64,000 nt of DNA, taken from positions 496,001 to 560,000 of the forward strand of contig JAGIAT010000001.1 in NCBI GenBank assembly GCA_017744715.1. Direction: 5' to 3'. Both the position numbers and the translations under genes were made by a program. Positions 55,036 through 63,437 of this stretch are shown here, piece after piece (within the stretch, counting starts at the first letter, position 1; each line of letters begins with the position of its first letter). Source of the DNA: Niabella sp. Its GTDB lineage: Bacteria > Bacteroidota > Bacteroidia > Chitinophagales > Chitinophagaceae. Under the pieces are notes generated by a model. The model was not told the DNA's origin, did not search any database, and saw only the letters and a program-made list of their open reading frames with translations.

Positions 55036-55402
55036 GTTGTAGTTGTCGTTTGTATTTAAGAAATAGTTTATCCAGCTCTTCGGGCGCAATATCCAGCATA
55101 TTCATGGTCCTGAACAAAAGCGGCAGTTCCTGTTCGATGAACAGGTTTTTCCGGTATTGTTTTGCCTGCTTTATACCACTGGTGCTTATAAAATACCCGA
55201 TGCCCCTTTTATCGGTAATGATTTCCTGGTTCCTTAAAAACTCATAACTGCGGGCCACCGTATTCGGATTTACGGATAGCTGTACGGCCAGTTCTCGTAC
55301 GCTGGGAATCTTCTCCTCCTGTTTCCATACAGACAATAGTATCTTTTCGCAGATAAAGTCTACAATTTGCAGGTATATCGGCTGGTTGTTGTTAAAATCC
55401 AT
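55025..55402 (-). CDS. GntR-family transcriptional regulator (YtrA type)
   Basis: 125 residues. A GntR winged helix (about 8-75, PIYLQIVDFICEKI ... LAVQLSVNPNTVARSYEFL) is followed by a short tail of about 50 residues, the compact YtrA layout with no effector domain. YtrA-type regulators usually repress an adjacent ABC transporter operon. Here it is third in the operon after ATPase and permease (5 bp after the permease gene), so it likely autoregulates through the operator at 57062-57085. Confidence 0.87.
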   Translation of the reverse strand: MDFNNNQPIYLQIVDFICEKILLSVWKQEEKIPSVRELAVQLSVNPNTVARSYEFLRNQEIITDKRGIGYFISTSGIKQAKQYRKNLFIEQELPLLFRTMNMLDIAPEELDKLFLKYKRQLQHEK

Positions 55403-55407
55403 TATTG

Positions 55408-56208
55408 TTATTTAGCCTGCGTTTCTTTTAGTTTAAAATAGGTAGCGCAGTAAAACAGCGGTCCCCAGGCAAACATATAAAATGCTCTTAAAATGTTTAT
55501 CAGGAAACTGTTTTCTATATAAGGTTCTTTGCCATCGGGTGTGTATGGCTCCAAATACGTTCTTTTAAAATCGGGGTGCGAGAACCCCCAATCTGAAATG
55601 TTCCAGAATGAGGGAATGGTATTGGCGAACTTCATCAGCAACGTTATGACAGCTGCCGCGGTAATGATGGCAATGAGATAGGCATGTTTTCTGAATTGCA
55701 GCGAGCAATAGATGAACCAGCCCTGTACCGCAAGGAAAATCGCCAGGCTGCCCACCACTTTTTCCCGGTAGGTATCCGGGTTACTTCCGGTATAGCCAAT
55801 GGGCAAAATATGATGGGTGGCCATCCAGCCATAAAGTGCATCGGTAGCCCAAAGCAGGAGGATAAGGGTCAGGTTTGATACGAGCACGGTCTTAGCCAAT
55901 TCCAGGATGGTTTTTTCAGCTGCGGAAGCCGGAAGCGTTATGTGAAACTGGGCGTTTTCCACAGCTCTGTATTTATGAAATGCATTGATGGAATACAGTG
56001 AGCCAAACGCAAAAAGAAAGAACAGGTTTATGGACAACGAATTTTCGGCGCTGTAAGTGCGGTTATTTCCTGAATAGATCTGTAGCAGCAGGACAACATT
56101 TATTAACAGGAATAAGGCAATAACGCTGAGGGTATATTGCCGCCGGTGTTCGACCCACTCTTTTTTTAAAAGCAAAGTAAAACGGCGGGTGCTGAATGTT
56201 TCGTTCAT
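55408..56208 (-). CDS. ABC-2-like membrane permease
   Basis: 266 residues with about six hydrophobic segments (about 23-45, 60-80, 105-128, 150-170, 178-195, 235-255). It overlaps the ATPase gene by 4 bp (ATGA), so it is the obvious membrane partner. No substrate motif is visible. The pairing with a YtrA-type regulator is typical of small exporters answering to envelope or antibiotic stress (family knowledge). Confidence 0.78.
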   Translation of the reverse strand: MNETFSTRRFTLLLKKEWVEHRRQYTLSVIALFLLINVVLLLQIYSGNNRTYSAENSLSINLFFLFAFGSLYSINAFHKYRAVENAQFHITLPASAAEKTILELAKTVLVSNLTLILLLWATDALYGWMATHHILPIGYTGSNPDTYREKVVGSLAIFLAVQGWFIYCSLQFRKHAYLIAIITAAAVITLLMKFANTIPSFWNISDWGFSHPDFKRTYLEPYTPDGKEPYIENSFLINILRAFYMFAWGPLFYCATYFKLKETQAK

Positions 56209-57050
56209 AATGCAATGTTTTCGGTGTGGTTAAAAAGCGTGTTGATCTGTTCGCGGTTGGCCATTACGGCTTTGTACAGTAACTCAATATCGACCCCCGA
56301 AGGATACCCGCTGTCATTTGGAGTGATAGTGGTGCTGCCTTTGAGGCTGTCTTCAGCAAACAGGATTTCCGATTCCGCAGGGGTTCTGCTGTTAAACAAC
56401 AATTGTTGGGAAATGGCTTCCATAGACTGTGAAAAGATCAGCTGCCCGTTCCGCATAATAGAAACATGGTCCAGCAGGTTGCTGATATCGCTTACCTGGT
56501 GGGTACTGATGATGACACATTTTGTATCATCCATATAGCCGGAGAGCAGCTCTTTAAATGCGGATTTTGACAAAATATCCAGCCCATTGGTGGGCTCATC
56601 CAGGAGCAGGTAGGGCGTATTCGTAGCCAGGGCAAAACTCAGAAACAGCTTTTTCTGTTGTCCGAAGCTCAGGGCTTCGATGTCATTGTCGTATCCGATA
56701 TCAAAGGCTGTGAGGTTGCGGATAAATTGCTGCTTGCTAAAATTTTTGTAGAACGGCGATAGCCCGTCTGCGTATTGCGGGATGCTGATGCCGGGGAAAA
56801 AAACACTGTCCGGAACAAAAAAAACGGATTGAAGAAAAGACGGAATCCGCTGCTGCGGCTCAATGCCCTGCACGGTTATTTTTCCTGTATCCGGAAACAG
56901 CAGTCCGCTCATCAGCCTGAGCAATGTGGTCTTGCCTGCTCCATTGTCTCCCAGTAAGCCGTAGAGCTGCCCGTTATTAAACGTTGTGGTAATTTGTTTG
57001 AGAACAACCTGCTTTTTATAAGCAAACGAAACATTTTCCAATGTGACCAT
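56205..57050 (-). CDS. ABC transporter ATP-binding protein of the GntR-linked operon
   Basis: 281 residues. Walker A GDNGAGKTT (about 34-42), signature LSFGQQKKL, Walker B YLLLDEPTNGLD and H-loop ISTHQVSD are all intact. It powers the permease encoded next. It is the first gene of a four-gene minus-strand operon (ATPase, permease, GntR regulator, small membrane protein) with a clear promoter upstream. Confidence 0.9.
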   Translation of the reverse strand: MVTLENVSFAYKKQVVLKQITTTFNNGQLYGLLGDNGAGKTTLLRLMSGLLFPDTGKITVQGIEPQQRIPSFLQSVFFVPDSVFFPGISIPQYADGLSPFYKNFSKQQFIRNLTAFDIGYDNDIEALSFGQQKKLFLSFALATNTPYLLLDEPTNGLDILSKSAFKELLSGYMDDTKCVIISTHQVSDISNLLDHVSIMRNGQLIFSQSMEAISQQLLFNSRTPAESEILFAEDSLKGSTTITPNDSGYPSGVDIELLYKAVMANREQINTLFNHTENIAL

Positions 57051-57061
57051 ATAGCTGTTTT

Positions 57062-57085
57062 AGTGTATTAGTTAAATAGTACAGT
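57062..57085. promoter_or_regulatory. YtrA-like operator AGTGTA-12-TACAGT
   Basis: AGTGTA (57062-57067), a 12-bp spacer and TACAGT (57080-57085) lie between the -7 box and the ATPase start codon. The form is close to the AGTGTA-13-TACACT repeat reported for Bacillus YtrA. Repression by the operon's own GntR protein is inferred. Confidence 0.5.
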
Positions 57086-57086
57086 A

Positions 57087-57119
57087 CAAATATAGAATAT
57101 TGTCATCCATTCCTCCAAA
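57087..57119 (-). promoter_or_regulatory. Promoter of the ABC/GntR operon
   Basis: On the minus strand TTTG (57119-57116), 21-bp spacer, TATATTTG (57094-57087) matches the Bacteroidota -33/-7 consensus. Transcription would start near 57080, inside the operator. The rest of the gap to 57297 holds a short TGTTTAT/ATAAACA hairpin near 57182 and no gene. Confidence 0.65.
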
Positions 57120-57297
57120 TTTATTTTTGACAGGAGCGATGCGGTTATGATGAACGGACAGAGATTAAGTATCTATTAGTTGTTTATATACAAATAAACA
57201 CGCCTGGTTCACTTAACGGTAACAGGATGATCACGAGAGGGAAGATGGATGTTTTGTACAGCGATCAACAGAAGTGCTTCAATAAAGCCCCTGGTTA

Positions 57298-58491
57298 TTA
57301 TCCCAGCCGGTACAATAACTTTTTTACCAGCCGGGCATTGGTTACAATGGCCATTAATACCAGCACGCCTGCCAGCAGGAGCACGATCCAGTTGATCAGT
57401 GACGACAGCTCCGGCCGATTGAACATGATAAACCGGTGAAAGGCCCATTGCATAAGCTGGGTGCAGATCAATGCCGTTAATACAATGAAAATATACACCG
57501 GTACAAACTGGTTGGATACGTTCTTACCCAGCCAGGCCGGCGAATATCCCAGGGTTAATAACAGCTCCAGGTTCTGACGGCTGCGTGCCACAACCAGCTG
57601 CAGGTAAAATGAAAACAACATCAGGGCCAGGATCACCACCAGTAGCCCGAAAATACCCAGTCCGCTGAAAATACCCTGTAACACTATCTTATTACGTCCC
57701 AGTAATGTTTTATCGCGGTTGATCACATAGTGTTGCGCGTCCAGGTAGCGGATCAGTTGGGGATCATTGACGTCTTTTAATTTCAAAAATAACCTGCTGG
57801 CATCCTGGCGGTCTTTTTGCGAAAAGGTTTTGTTGGCCCATTGCAGGAAATTTTTAGGTACCAGCACGGAGTTTACCCGGTCGCTGAAGGCCACAATCCT
57901 TCCCGAGAAGGTAAGGGCATTGTCTCTCCCATAACAGGCAATCTGCACGGGAATACCCATTGCAGTTTCTTTTGATAACTGCGGCAGGCCCTGGCCCGGC
58001 GCAAAGATGTTGTAGATCTCAAAAAAATCAGACGACAGGATAATCGGGATATGCTGCTCGCCTTCTTTCCAGGTAAAATTGGGCGGCAGGGTATCAATAA
58101 AATCATTGTCCAGGGCTTCCAGGAACATATCGGTACTAAAGGGCAGTACATTTCCGGCGCTGAGCTGTACGCGGAAATCGTTGGCCAGCAGGGGCGATAC
58201 CTCGGCTATAAAGGGCTGCTTTTTTACCGCTTCAATCTCATCTGCATGAAACAGGTTTTTCTCCGGTTGCCCCATGGTTTCATTGGTGATATTTTTGGTT
58301 ATGGACACAAAATCAAAACCGTCTTTCCGGATGCTGCCCTCTTTTAACAACTGCTGGATATTGATGAACATCTGCACCGAGCACAACAGCAACAATACAC
58401 CGATACCCAATCCGATATAAGAGAACCAGCGGGATGAGGCATTGGTTCCGGTATACAATAAAGGTTTTATGGGCTTAAATGATAGTGCCAC
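57298..58491 (-). CDS. ABC permease, FtsX-like
   Basis: 397 residues. One membrane helix near the N-terminus (SYIGLGIGVLLLLCSVQMF, about 24-43), a large periplasmic domain of about 230 residues, then three helices (about 272-296, 325-345, 365-390). This is the MacB/FtsX layout. It follows the ATPase gene by 9 bp. The partner domain suggests an envelope machine driven by ATP rather than a classical importer. No substrate or role is evident. Confidence 0.78.
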   Translation of the reverse strand: MALSFKPIKPLLYTGTNASSRWFSYIGLGIGVLLLLCSVQMFINIQQLLKEGSIRKDGFDFVSITKNITNETMGQPEKNLFHADEIEAVKKQPFIAEVSPLLANDFRVQLSAGNVLPFSTDMFLEALDNDFIDTLPPNFTWKEGEQHIPIILSSDFFEIYNIFAPGQGLPQLSKETAMGIPVQIACYGRDNALTFSGRIVAFSDRVNSVLVPKNFLQWANKTFSQKDRQDASRLFLKLKDVNDPQLIRYLDAQHYVINRDKTLLGRNKIVLQGIFSGLGIFGLLVVILALMLFSFYLQLVVARSRQNLELLLTLGYSPAWLGKNVSNQFVPVYIFIVLTALICTQLMQWAFHRFIMFNRPELSSLINWIVLLLAGVLVLMAIVTNARLVKKLLYRLG

Positions 58492-58500
58492 AGGAACAAT

Positions 58501-59142
58501 TTATAAATGATACAAATGAGTTGCCGGGAAGCCGGTGGCTTTTTCAAGCTCGGCAAACAGGACCAGTGCCTTCCGGCCGGCGGTTTCTTCCAATATAAGG
58601 TCGATGGCTTTTTGAGCGTTCGCGTGGTCCAGATGGCTGAACGGCTCGTCCATCAGCAATACGCCGAAAGGCTGCAGCAGGGCCCGAATGATGACGGCCC
58701 GTTGCTGCTCTCCATAGGAGCAGTTTTTAGCCAGCGCATTCAGCCGGTGGTCTACCCCAAGCCGTTTGGCCATTTCAATGATCCGTTCCTGCGGGTGATA
58801 AGGATTGAGCTGGCGTTTGATCTCGAGGTTTTCGAGAATGGTTTGTTCTTCAAAGAGCCGCATGTCCTGAAGGATGATGCTTACATGATCCTTGCGCAGG
58901 GCTGCGATGGCTTCCTTGCTGAATTGGCTGAGCGGCTGGCCATCATACAAAATGGAACCGCTGTAGCTTTCCCGCATTTTATAAAGAAAATGGATCAGGG
59001 ATGTTTTGCCGGTGCCGGAAGGGGCTACAATGTTTACCAGGTCTCCATTGGAAAAGGAGCGCTCCTTTCCCCAGATCTCTGAGGTGGATTTGCGCTCCTC
59101 TTCAAAATATACCGGTAATAGATTCTTTATCTCAAGCTTCAT
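58501..59142 (-). CDS. ABC ATP-binding protein with atypical H-loop
   Basis: 213 residues. Walker A APSGTGKTS (about 38-46), signature CSYGEQQRA and Walker B VLLMDEPFSHLD are present. The segment after Walker B reads ALVLFAELEKATGF where a conserved His (as in SHD) is expected, so the H-loop His looks lost. That could reduce hydrolysis or mean another residue takes over. It couples to the FtsX-like permease 9 bp downstream and follows the DUF4836 gene by 12 bp. Confidence 0.8.
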   Translation of the reverse strand: MKLEIKNLLPVYFEEERKSTSEIWGKERSFSNGDLVNIVAPSGTGKTSLIHFLYKMRESYSGSILYDGQPLSQFSKEAIAALRKDHVSIILQDMRLFEEQTILENLEIKRQLNPYHPQERIIEMAKRLGVDHRLNALAKNCSYGEQQRAVIIRALLQPFGVLLMDEPFSHLDHANAQKAIDLILEETAGRKALVLFAELEKATGFPATHLYHL

Positions 59143-59154
59143 GAATGCTTTTGA

Positions 59155-60858
59155 TTAATGAACGGATGACGGCGGGGCCGGAGCTGCCGCTGTATCTGCC
59201 GGTGTTGTTATTTCTTCTACATCGATCACATCTTTTTTGGGCGCCGCCTGGTACATCTGATCAACGTATTTATTCAGTTGCTTTAGGGCATTGGTTGTGC
59301 CATCGGCAAGGTTTACCTCTACTTTGCTGAACACTTCCCCGCCTTTGATATCGGAATGCATGGTAACGGTTTTCCAGAAATTGGCAGAAACTTCCAGGTT
59401 CTTTTTATAGGTCGAATCCTTTTTACTGTTGGTTATAACGGTGTTGAAAATTTTCTGCAGGTTCACATATCCTCCCATGCTGTGGCCGGTAAAGGACTGT
59501 GCGTAGGCTGGTTTTTTACCGCCGGCAAGAAAGGCATCCACGTCCGCATCAGAGCCCCCGAGAGCGAACCATTTGTCTGTAAGTTTGCTTTTTATACGCT
59601 CCAGGGTGCTATCCTTTACCGGCATTTCCTTGTCGATCGTTTTCTTAAATGCGTCGATCAGTTTCTGGAAGCTGGTTTTATCGCCTACCGAAGATCCAAA
59701 CACAAAGTCAAACCGGGTATCGTCTTTTTCATAAGGGATGGTTTCTCCATTGTCCAGTGTAATGGCGGTTGGCGTTCCTGTTACGGTAACGTTTGACAGC
59801 GCAAAGGATTGGGTGCCGCCATTGGCCTTGGTAAAGTCATCAATGGTGATGCCCAGCTGGGCCAGTCCGGCATTTGCAATACCGTCAAACCCCAGCATCT
59901 TGATCAGATCTTTTATGTAGGACGGCGCATAGCTCATGCTGAATGCCGCCAGTACATCCTGCTCCGGAAGATGGCTGATCGTTTCATCCGTAATGTTGCT
60001 GCCGCTGTTTTTCTTTAACAGGGCGGTCATTTCCTTTCCATAATAGTTCTTTACATCAGCGGTAATTTTACCATTATCAAAATTGGCCTTGCCCGCGGTG
60101 ATGGCACCGTCCAATAATGCGTTGAATTTCATCATTGCCATAATGCCGCCGGCTAACCCGCTGTAAAGATTTCCACTGTTCACCCAAAAATGCATATCAG
60201 CTTTGTCGCCAATAAGGTCTGCAAAGCGTTTATCACTGTCCAGTAATGCGCTGCCCTTTAACTGGAAGGTGTTTTTGGCAAAGAGTTTCAGGCTGTCTAC
60301 AGGGTATTTTTCAACACTTCCGCCAAAACCGCTGCGGTTGCCGGGAAATCCTTTACTAACACCGGATGCATCAATAATGGCGATGAAGCGTTTATCGTTA
60401 AAGTACACCACGGCATTGTCATTGTCCGGAGACTTTACGAAGCTGTATTCGCCGTCTTTTTCAACCTTTACCTTTCCTTTACCACCTTCTTCAATTACTT
60501 TGGAAAATTTGGCGGCGTCTTTCAGGTCTCCTTCAAATGCCACGTATCCATTGCTGCTGTTCCGTTTTAAAAAGAATACCAGGCTGCCTTTCGGATCAAT
60601 ACCGGAGGTTTCGGGGTCATTGAGCAGTTGTTTTCCCAGTGAATCGGTTGTTTGATTGATGGCCGCCGTAAACCAGGAGGTTTGTTTTATTTCTGCCCAG
60701 GTCAGCTTGGAGGAAAGCGATGCCAGATCGACATGGAACGCCATACCGGCATCATTCGGGATGAGCAGGCCGGTTTTGCCTCCTTTGTTACAGGCAGTAA
60801 AAATAAGCGCAAGGCAAAAGCTCAAAATAAGCAAGCCCTTGTTTTTCACGTTTGTCAT
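59155..60858 (-). CDS. DUF4836 lipoprotein
   Basis: 567 residues. Lipoprotein signal with site FTACNKGG (Cys23). The rest is a long soluble domain with LIPNDAGMAFHVDLASLSSKL near the start, as in the DUF4836 family of Bacteroidota, and a Pro/Ala-rich end (PADTAAAPAPP). Function unknown; it is presumably surface or periplasmic, anchored in a membrane. It is 12 bp ahead of the ABC ATPase gene and 53 bp after hisS, which suggests it works with the ABC pair. Confidence 0.85.
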   Translation of the reverse strand: MTNVKNKGLLILSFCLALIFTACNKGGKTGLLIPNDAGMAFHVDLASLSSKLTWAEIKQTSWFTAAINQTTDSLGKQLLNDPETSGIDPKGSLVFFLKRNSSNGYVAFEGDLKDAAKFSKVIEEGGKGKVKVEKDGEYSFVKSPDNDNAVVYFNDKRFIAIIDASGVSKGFPGNRSGFGGSVEKYPVDSLKLFAKNTFQLKGSALLDSDKRFADLIGDKADMHFWVNSGNLYSGLAGGIMAMMKFNALLDGAITAGKANFDNGKITADVKNYYGKEMTALLKKNSGSNITDETISHLPEQDVLAAFSMSYAPSYIKDLIKMLGFDGIANAGLAQLGITIDDFTKANGGTQSFALSNVTVTGTPTAITLDNGETIPYEKDDTRFDFVFGSSVGDKTSFQKLIDAFKKTIDKEMPVKDSTLERIKSKLTDKWFALGGSDADVDAFLAGGKKPAYAQSFTGHSMGGYVNLQKIFNTVITNSKKDSTYKKNLEVSANFWKTVTMHSDIKGGEVFSKVEVNLADGTTNALKQLNKYVDQMYQAAPKKDVIDVEEITTPADTAAAPAPPSSVH

Positions 60859-60911
60859 GTTATATTGGTTTTTTGTTTTTTAAATCCGAACCGGCAGCTG
60901 TTCAGCATTCC

Positions 60912-62315
60912 CTATTGCCCGTTCACGCTCCCGCTATCAAAACTATAATTCCTCAAACCGGTAAAGGTCACCTGTTCCTGAACACCGGATTGTAAGTTTT
61001 TTATTACAATGATTTCCGCTTCCAGCTCCTGGCTGCCCAGTATGGCTACATAAGGAATGCCTTTTTTTTCCGCGTACTTAAACTGTTTATCAAACTTTAC
61101 GGTTTCATGAAACAGCTCACAGGCAATTCCCCCGGCCCGGAGTTCCTGCATCAGTTCAAATGCCTTTGCGGCCTCCGCGGCGCCTAAATTAAAGAACAAC
61201 AACCGTGTACCGCTGTATACATCGGCAGGAAACAGGTTTAACTCGGTAAGCACATCATAAATACGGTCAACCCCAAAGGAAATGCCCACGCCGGGCACAT
61301 TGGGCACGCCAAACAGACCGGTAAGATCGTCGTAGCGCCCGCCGCCGCCAATGCTGCCTATCTGTACGCCCAGGGCTTTTACTTCAAAAATGGTTCCGGT
61401 ATAATAATTAAGCCCGCGGGCCAGGGTAAGGTCGATCGAAATTTGAGATTTGGGCCCCGAAGCTTCGGAGGCAATTTGAGATCTTTCTATAATGTATTCC
61501 AGCTCCTGAATGCCCTCCTGTCCGTTGCTGTTATCGGTGAATATCGTTTTCAGCAGGGCCAGCTTCTCTTCGTTGGTGCCGCTGATTTCAAGGAATTGTT
61601 GAATGAGGTGGATCTGATCGTTTGAAAGCCCTCTTGCGGCCAGCTCTTCTTTTACTTTCTCAATGCCGATCTTGTCCAGCTTGTCAATGGCAATAGCGAT
61701 GTCGATCATTTTTTCGGCTCCGCCGCATTGGGCTGCCAGCGCGGAAAGGATCTTCCGGTTATTGATCCGTATTTCCACAGGAAGTTCCAGTTTTTGAAAA
61801 ACGGTGGCATAAATGGACGCCAGCTCCAGTTCATTGACCAGGGAACGGCTGCCCACCACATCGGCATCACATTGGTAAAACTCCCGGTACCGGCCTTTCT
61901 GAGGCCGGTCTGCCCGCCACACCGGCTGCAACTGGTAGCGTTTAAACGGCAGTGTCAGCTGGTTATAATTCATGGCTACATAGCGGGCAAAGGGAATGGT
62001 AAGGTCGTAGCGCAGTGCACGTTCGGTAATATCCTTGCTGGACCGGCCAGTCATCACTTTTTCAAAACCGGCCCTGATCTTATCGGCCTTGGCTTCATTG
62101 TCGAGCCCGTTGTTCAGGATCTTAAAAATCAGTTTATCGCCTTCCTCCCCGTATTTTCCCATCAGGGTGTCCAGGTTCTCCATGGCCGGGGTTTCCAGCG
62201 GTTGAAACCCGTACAGCTCAAAAACTGCTTTTATCGTATTAAAAATATAGTTGCGTTTGCGTACCGTTGCGGCGTCAAAATCTCTTGTTCCTTGTGGTAG
62301 GGATGGCTTGCTCAC
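60912..62315 (-). CDS. hisS: Histidyl-tRNA synthetase
   Basis: 467 residues from a GTG start at 62315 (SKPSLPQGTRDF). Class II motifs: motif 1 near QPLETPAMENL, motif 2 near FKRYQLQPVWRADRPQKGRYREFYQCD, the His-specific LARGLNYYTGTIFEV, motif 3 near GVGISFGVDRIYDVL, and the anticodon-binding C-domain (about 370-460). It charges tRNA-His with histidine. It follows the low-molecular-weight phosphatase gene by 18 bp and is probably co-transcribed with it. Confidence 0.95.
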   Translation of the reverse strand: MSKPSLPQGTRDFDAATVRKRNYIFNTIKAVFELYGFQPLETPAMENLDTLMGKYGEEGDKLIFKILNNGLDNEAKADKIRAGFEKVMTGRSSKDITERALRYDLTIPFARYVAMNYNQLTLPFKRYQLQPVWRADRPQKGRYREFYQCDADVVGSRSLVNELELASIYATVFQKLELPVEIRINNRKILSALAAQCGGAEKMIDIAIAIDKLDKIGIEKVKEELAARGLSNDQIHLIQQFLEISGTNEEKLALLKTIFTDNSNGQEGIQELEYIIERSQIASEASGPKSQISIDLTLARGLNYYTGTIFEVKALGVQIGSIGGGGRYDDLTGLFGVPNVPGVGISFGVDRIYDVLTELNLFPADVYSGTRLLFFNLGAAEAAKAFELMQELRAGGIACELFHETVKFDKQFKYAEKKGIPYVAILGSQELEAEIIVIKNLQSGVQEQVTFTGLRNYSFDSGSVNGQ

Positions 62316-62333
62316 ACTTGCAAATTGAATTTG

Positions 62334-62804
62334 TTATTTGAAATTTATTACCTGATATTTTTCAATGATGGCCTCAGCAGCCTTGTCCAGCATATCATAC
62401 ACTTCGTGGTAGCCCGGTTCGGTGCCATACCAGGGATCGGGAACGTCCCGGTTTTTGCCGGGTTCCAATTCGTCCATAATGAGTGCTACTTTGGAAGCAT
62501 CAAACCGGTTGCGGGCGATGTATTTTATTTCATCGATCACGTCTCCGGCCATAGCATATATTTTATCGAACCGGTCAAAATCTTCCGGTACAAAATCCCG
62601 GGCCCGTTGACCCGAAATGTCAATTCCGTGCAGGGTGGCTACTTTTTGCGACAGGCGATGTGGTGTTTCTCCGGTGTGGTAACCATTGGTTCCGGCGCTG
62701 TCTACCAGCCAGTCCAACCCCCGTTCCGCAGCTTTTTTTTGTAAAATCCCCTCAGCCAGCGGGCTTCTGCAAATATTGCCCAGGCATACCATTAAAATCT
62801 TCAT
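62334..62804 (-). CDS. Low-molecular-weight protein tyrosine phosphatase
   Basis: 156 residues. The P-loop is MVCLGNICRSPLAEGIL (Cys7, Arg13 of the CX5R motif), and the general acid Asp lies in the conserved DVPDPWYG near 120. It dephosphorylates phosphotyrosine proteins or small substrates in the cytoplasm; partners unknown. A TATCTTTG box (62816-62809) ends 4 nt before the ATG, so the mRNA is probably leaderless. Confidence 0.92.
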   Translation of the reverse strand: MKILMVCLGNICRSPLAEGILQKKAAERGLDWLVDSAGTNGYHTGETPHRLSQKVATLHGIDISGQRARDFVPEDFDRFDKIYAMAGDVIDEIKYIARNRFDASKVALIMDELEPGKNRDVPDPWYGTEPGYHEVYDMLDKAAEAIIEKYQVINFK

Positions 62805-62808
62805 GCCG

Positions 62809-62816
62809 CAAAGATA
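62809..62816 (-). promoter_or_regulatory. -7 box adjacent to the phosphatase start
   Basis: TATCTTTG on the minus strand, then CGGC, then ATG. No clear -33 TTTG is seen. Confidence 0.45.
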
Positions 62817-62918
62817 GCCATCGTTTTGGTTTTTATTTTGCCGGTTTGAGCAGCTGCATCACAATTTCAGGGTATCTGGAAGATTATGCAGTTACCCTGT
62901 TTCCGGTAAATAACAAAA

Positions 62919-62937
62919 CCCCCGTTTGGGGGCTTTG
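62919..62937 (+). terminator. Short G/C hairpin in the rlmN-upstream region
   Basis: CCCCC (62919-62923) and GGGGG (62928-62932) pair around GTTT and are followed by CTTTG. A second small hairpin GGGTA/TACCC lies at about 62940-62955. What transcript they end is unclear. Confidence 0.4.
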
Positions 62938-62979
62938 CCCGGGTATGGATGTACCCGGAGGGTTGGCGGGTTTTATGTA

Positions 62980-63373
62980 TTAAAATTTGCCGGAAAATTT
63001 TCCGCTGTTTTAATTGATATTGGTATTGGCGGTTTTGGAGGTATAGGCTTCCTTGTTGGTGCTGGTAATATAGCTGCACTGTTTTATTTTAACTGGAGAG
63101 GCAACAGTGATTTTAAGAAAAAGCGTATAATACATATGGCAACGGTTGATTTGAAAAGCGGACCACTCAAACAGGATGCGGGTGCATTTAAGCTCGGCAG
63201 CAGGGAAAAAAAGGTATTTGACGTTTTTGATTGAGGGGCTGGAATACAAGGAGATAAGGCATCAAATGAATGTAAGTCCCCATACCATCCGCAATCATAT
63301 TGCCAATATATACCGGCAGTTGCATGTAACTTCCAAGGCGCAAGCCATAAGGGTATTTAGGAGCGGGAAGTAA
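62980..63373 (+). pseudogene. Relic of a LuxR-type HTH regulator with frameshift
   Basis: A hydrophobic Gly-rich stretch (VLIDIGIGGFGGIGFLVGAG), then DFKKKRIIHM and LGSREKKVFDV in one frame, are followed in the +1 frame by LIEGLEYKEIRHQMNVSPHT and the rest of a LuxR DNA-binding domain. Removing one T from the T5 run near 63225 gives a continuous REKKVFDVLIEGLEYKEI. The N-terminus has no clear start or sensor domain, so the gene is degraded as well as frameshifted. A sequencing error in the T run is possible. In intact form such membrane-LuxR proteins act as transcription regulators. Confidence 0.65.
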
Positions 63374-63425
63374 GAAGGCCAATCCGTTTTGACAGATTGA
63401 AACAGGCGGAAAGTCAAAACCGGCG

Positions 63426-63433
63426 TATCTTTG
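63426..63433 (+). promoter_or_regulatory. -7 box adjacent to the rlmN start
   Basis: TATCTTTG ends 4 nt (CCGG) before the rlmN ATG at 63438, predicting a leaderless mRNA. A TTTG at 63388-63391 is 34 bp away, too far for a normal -33 element. Confidence 0.45.
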
Positions 63434-63437
63434 CCGG

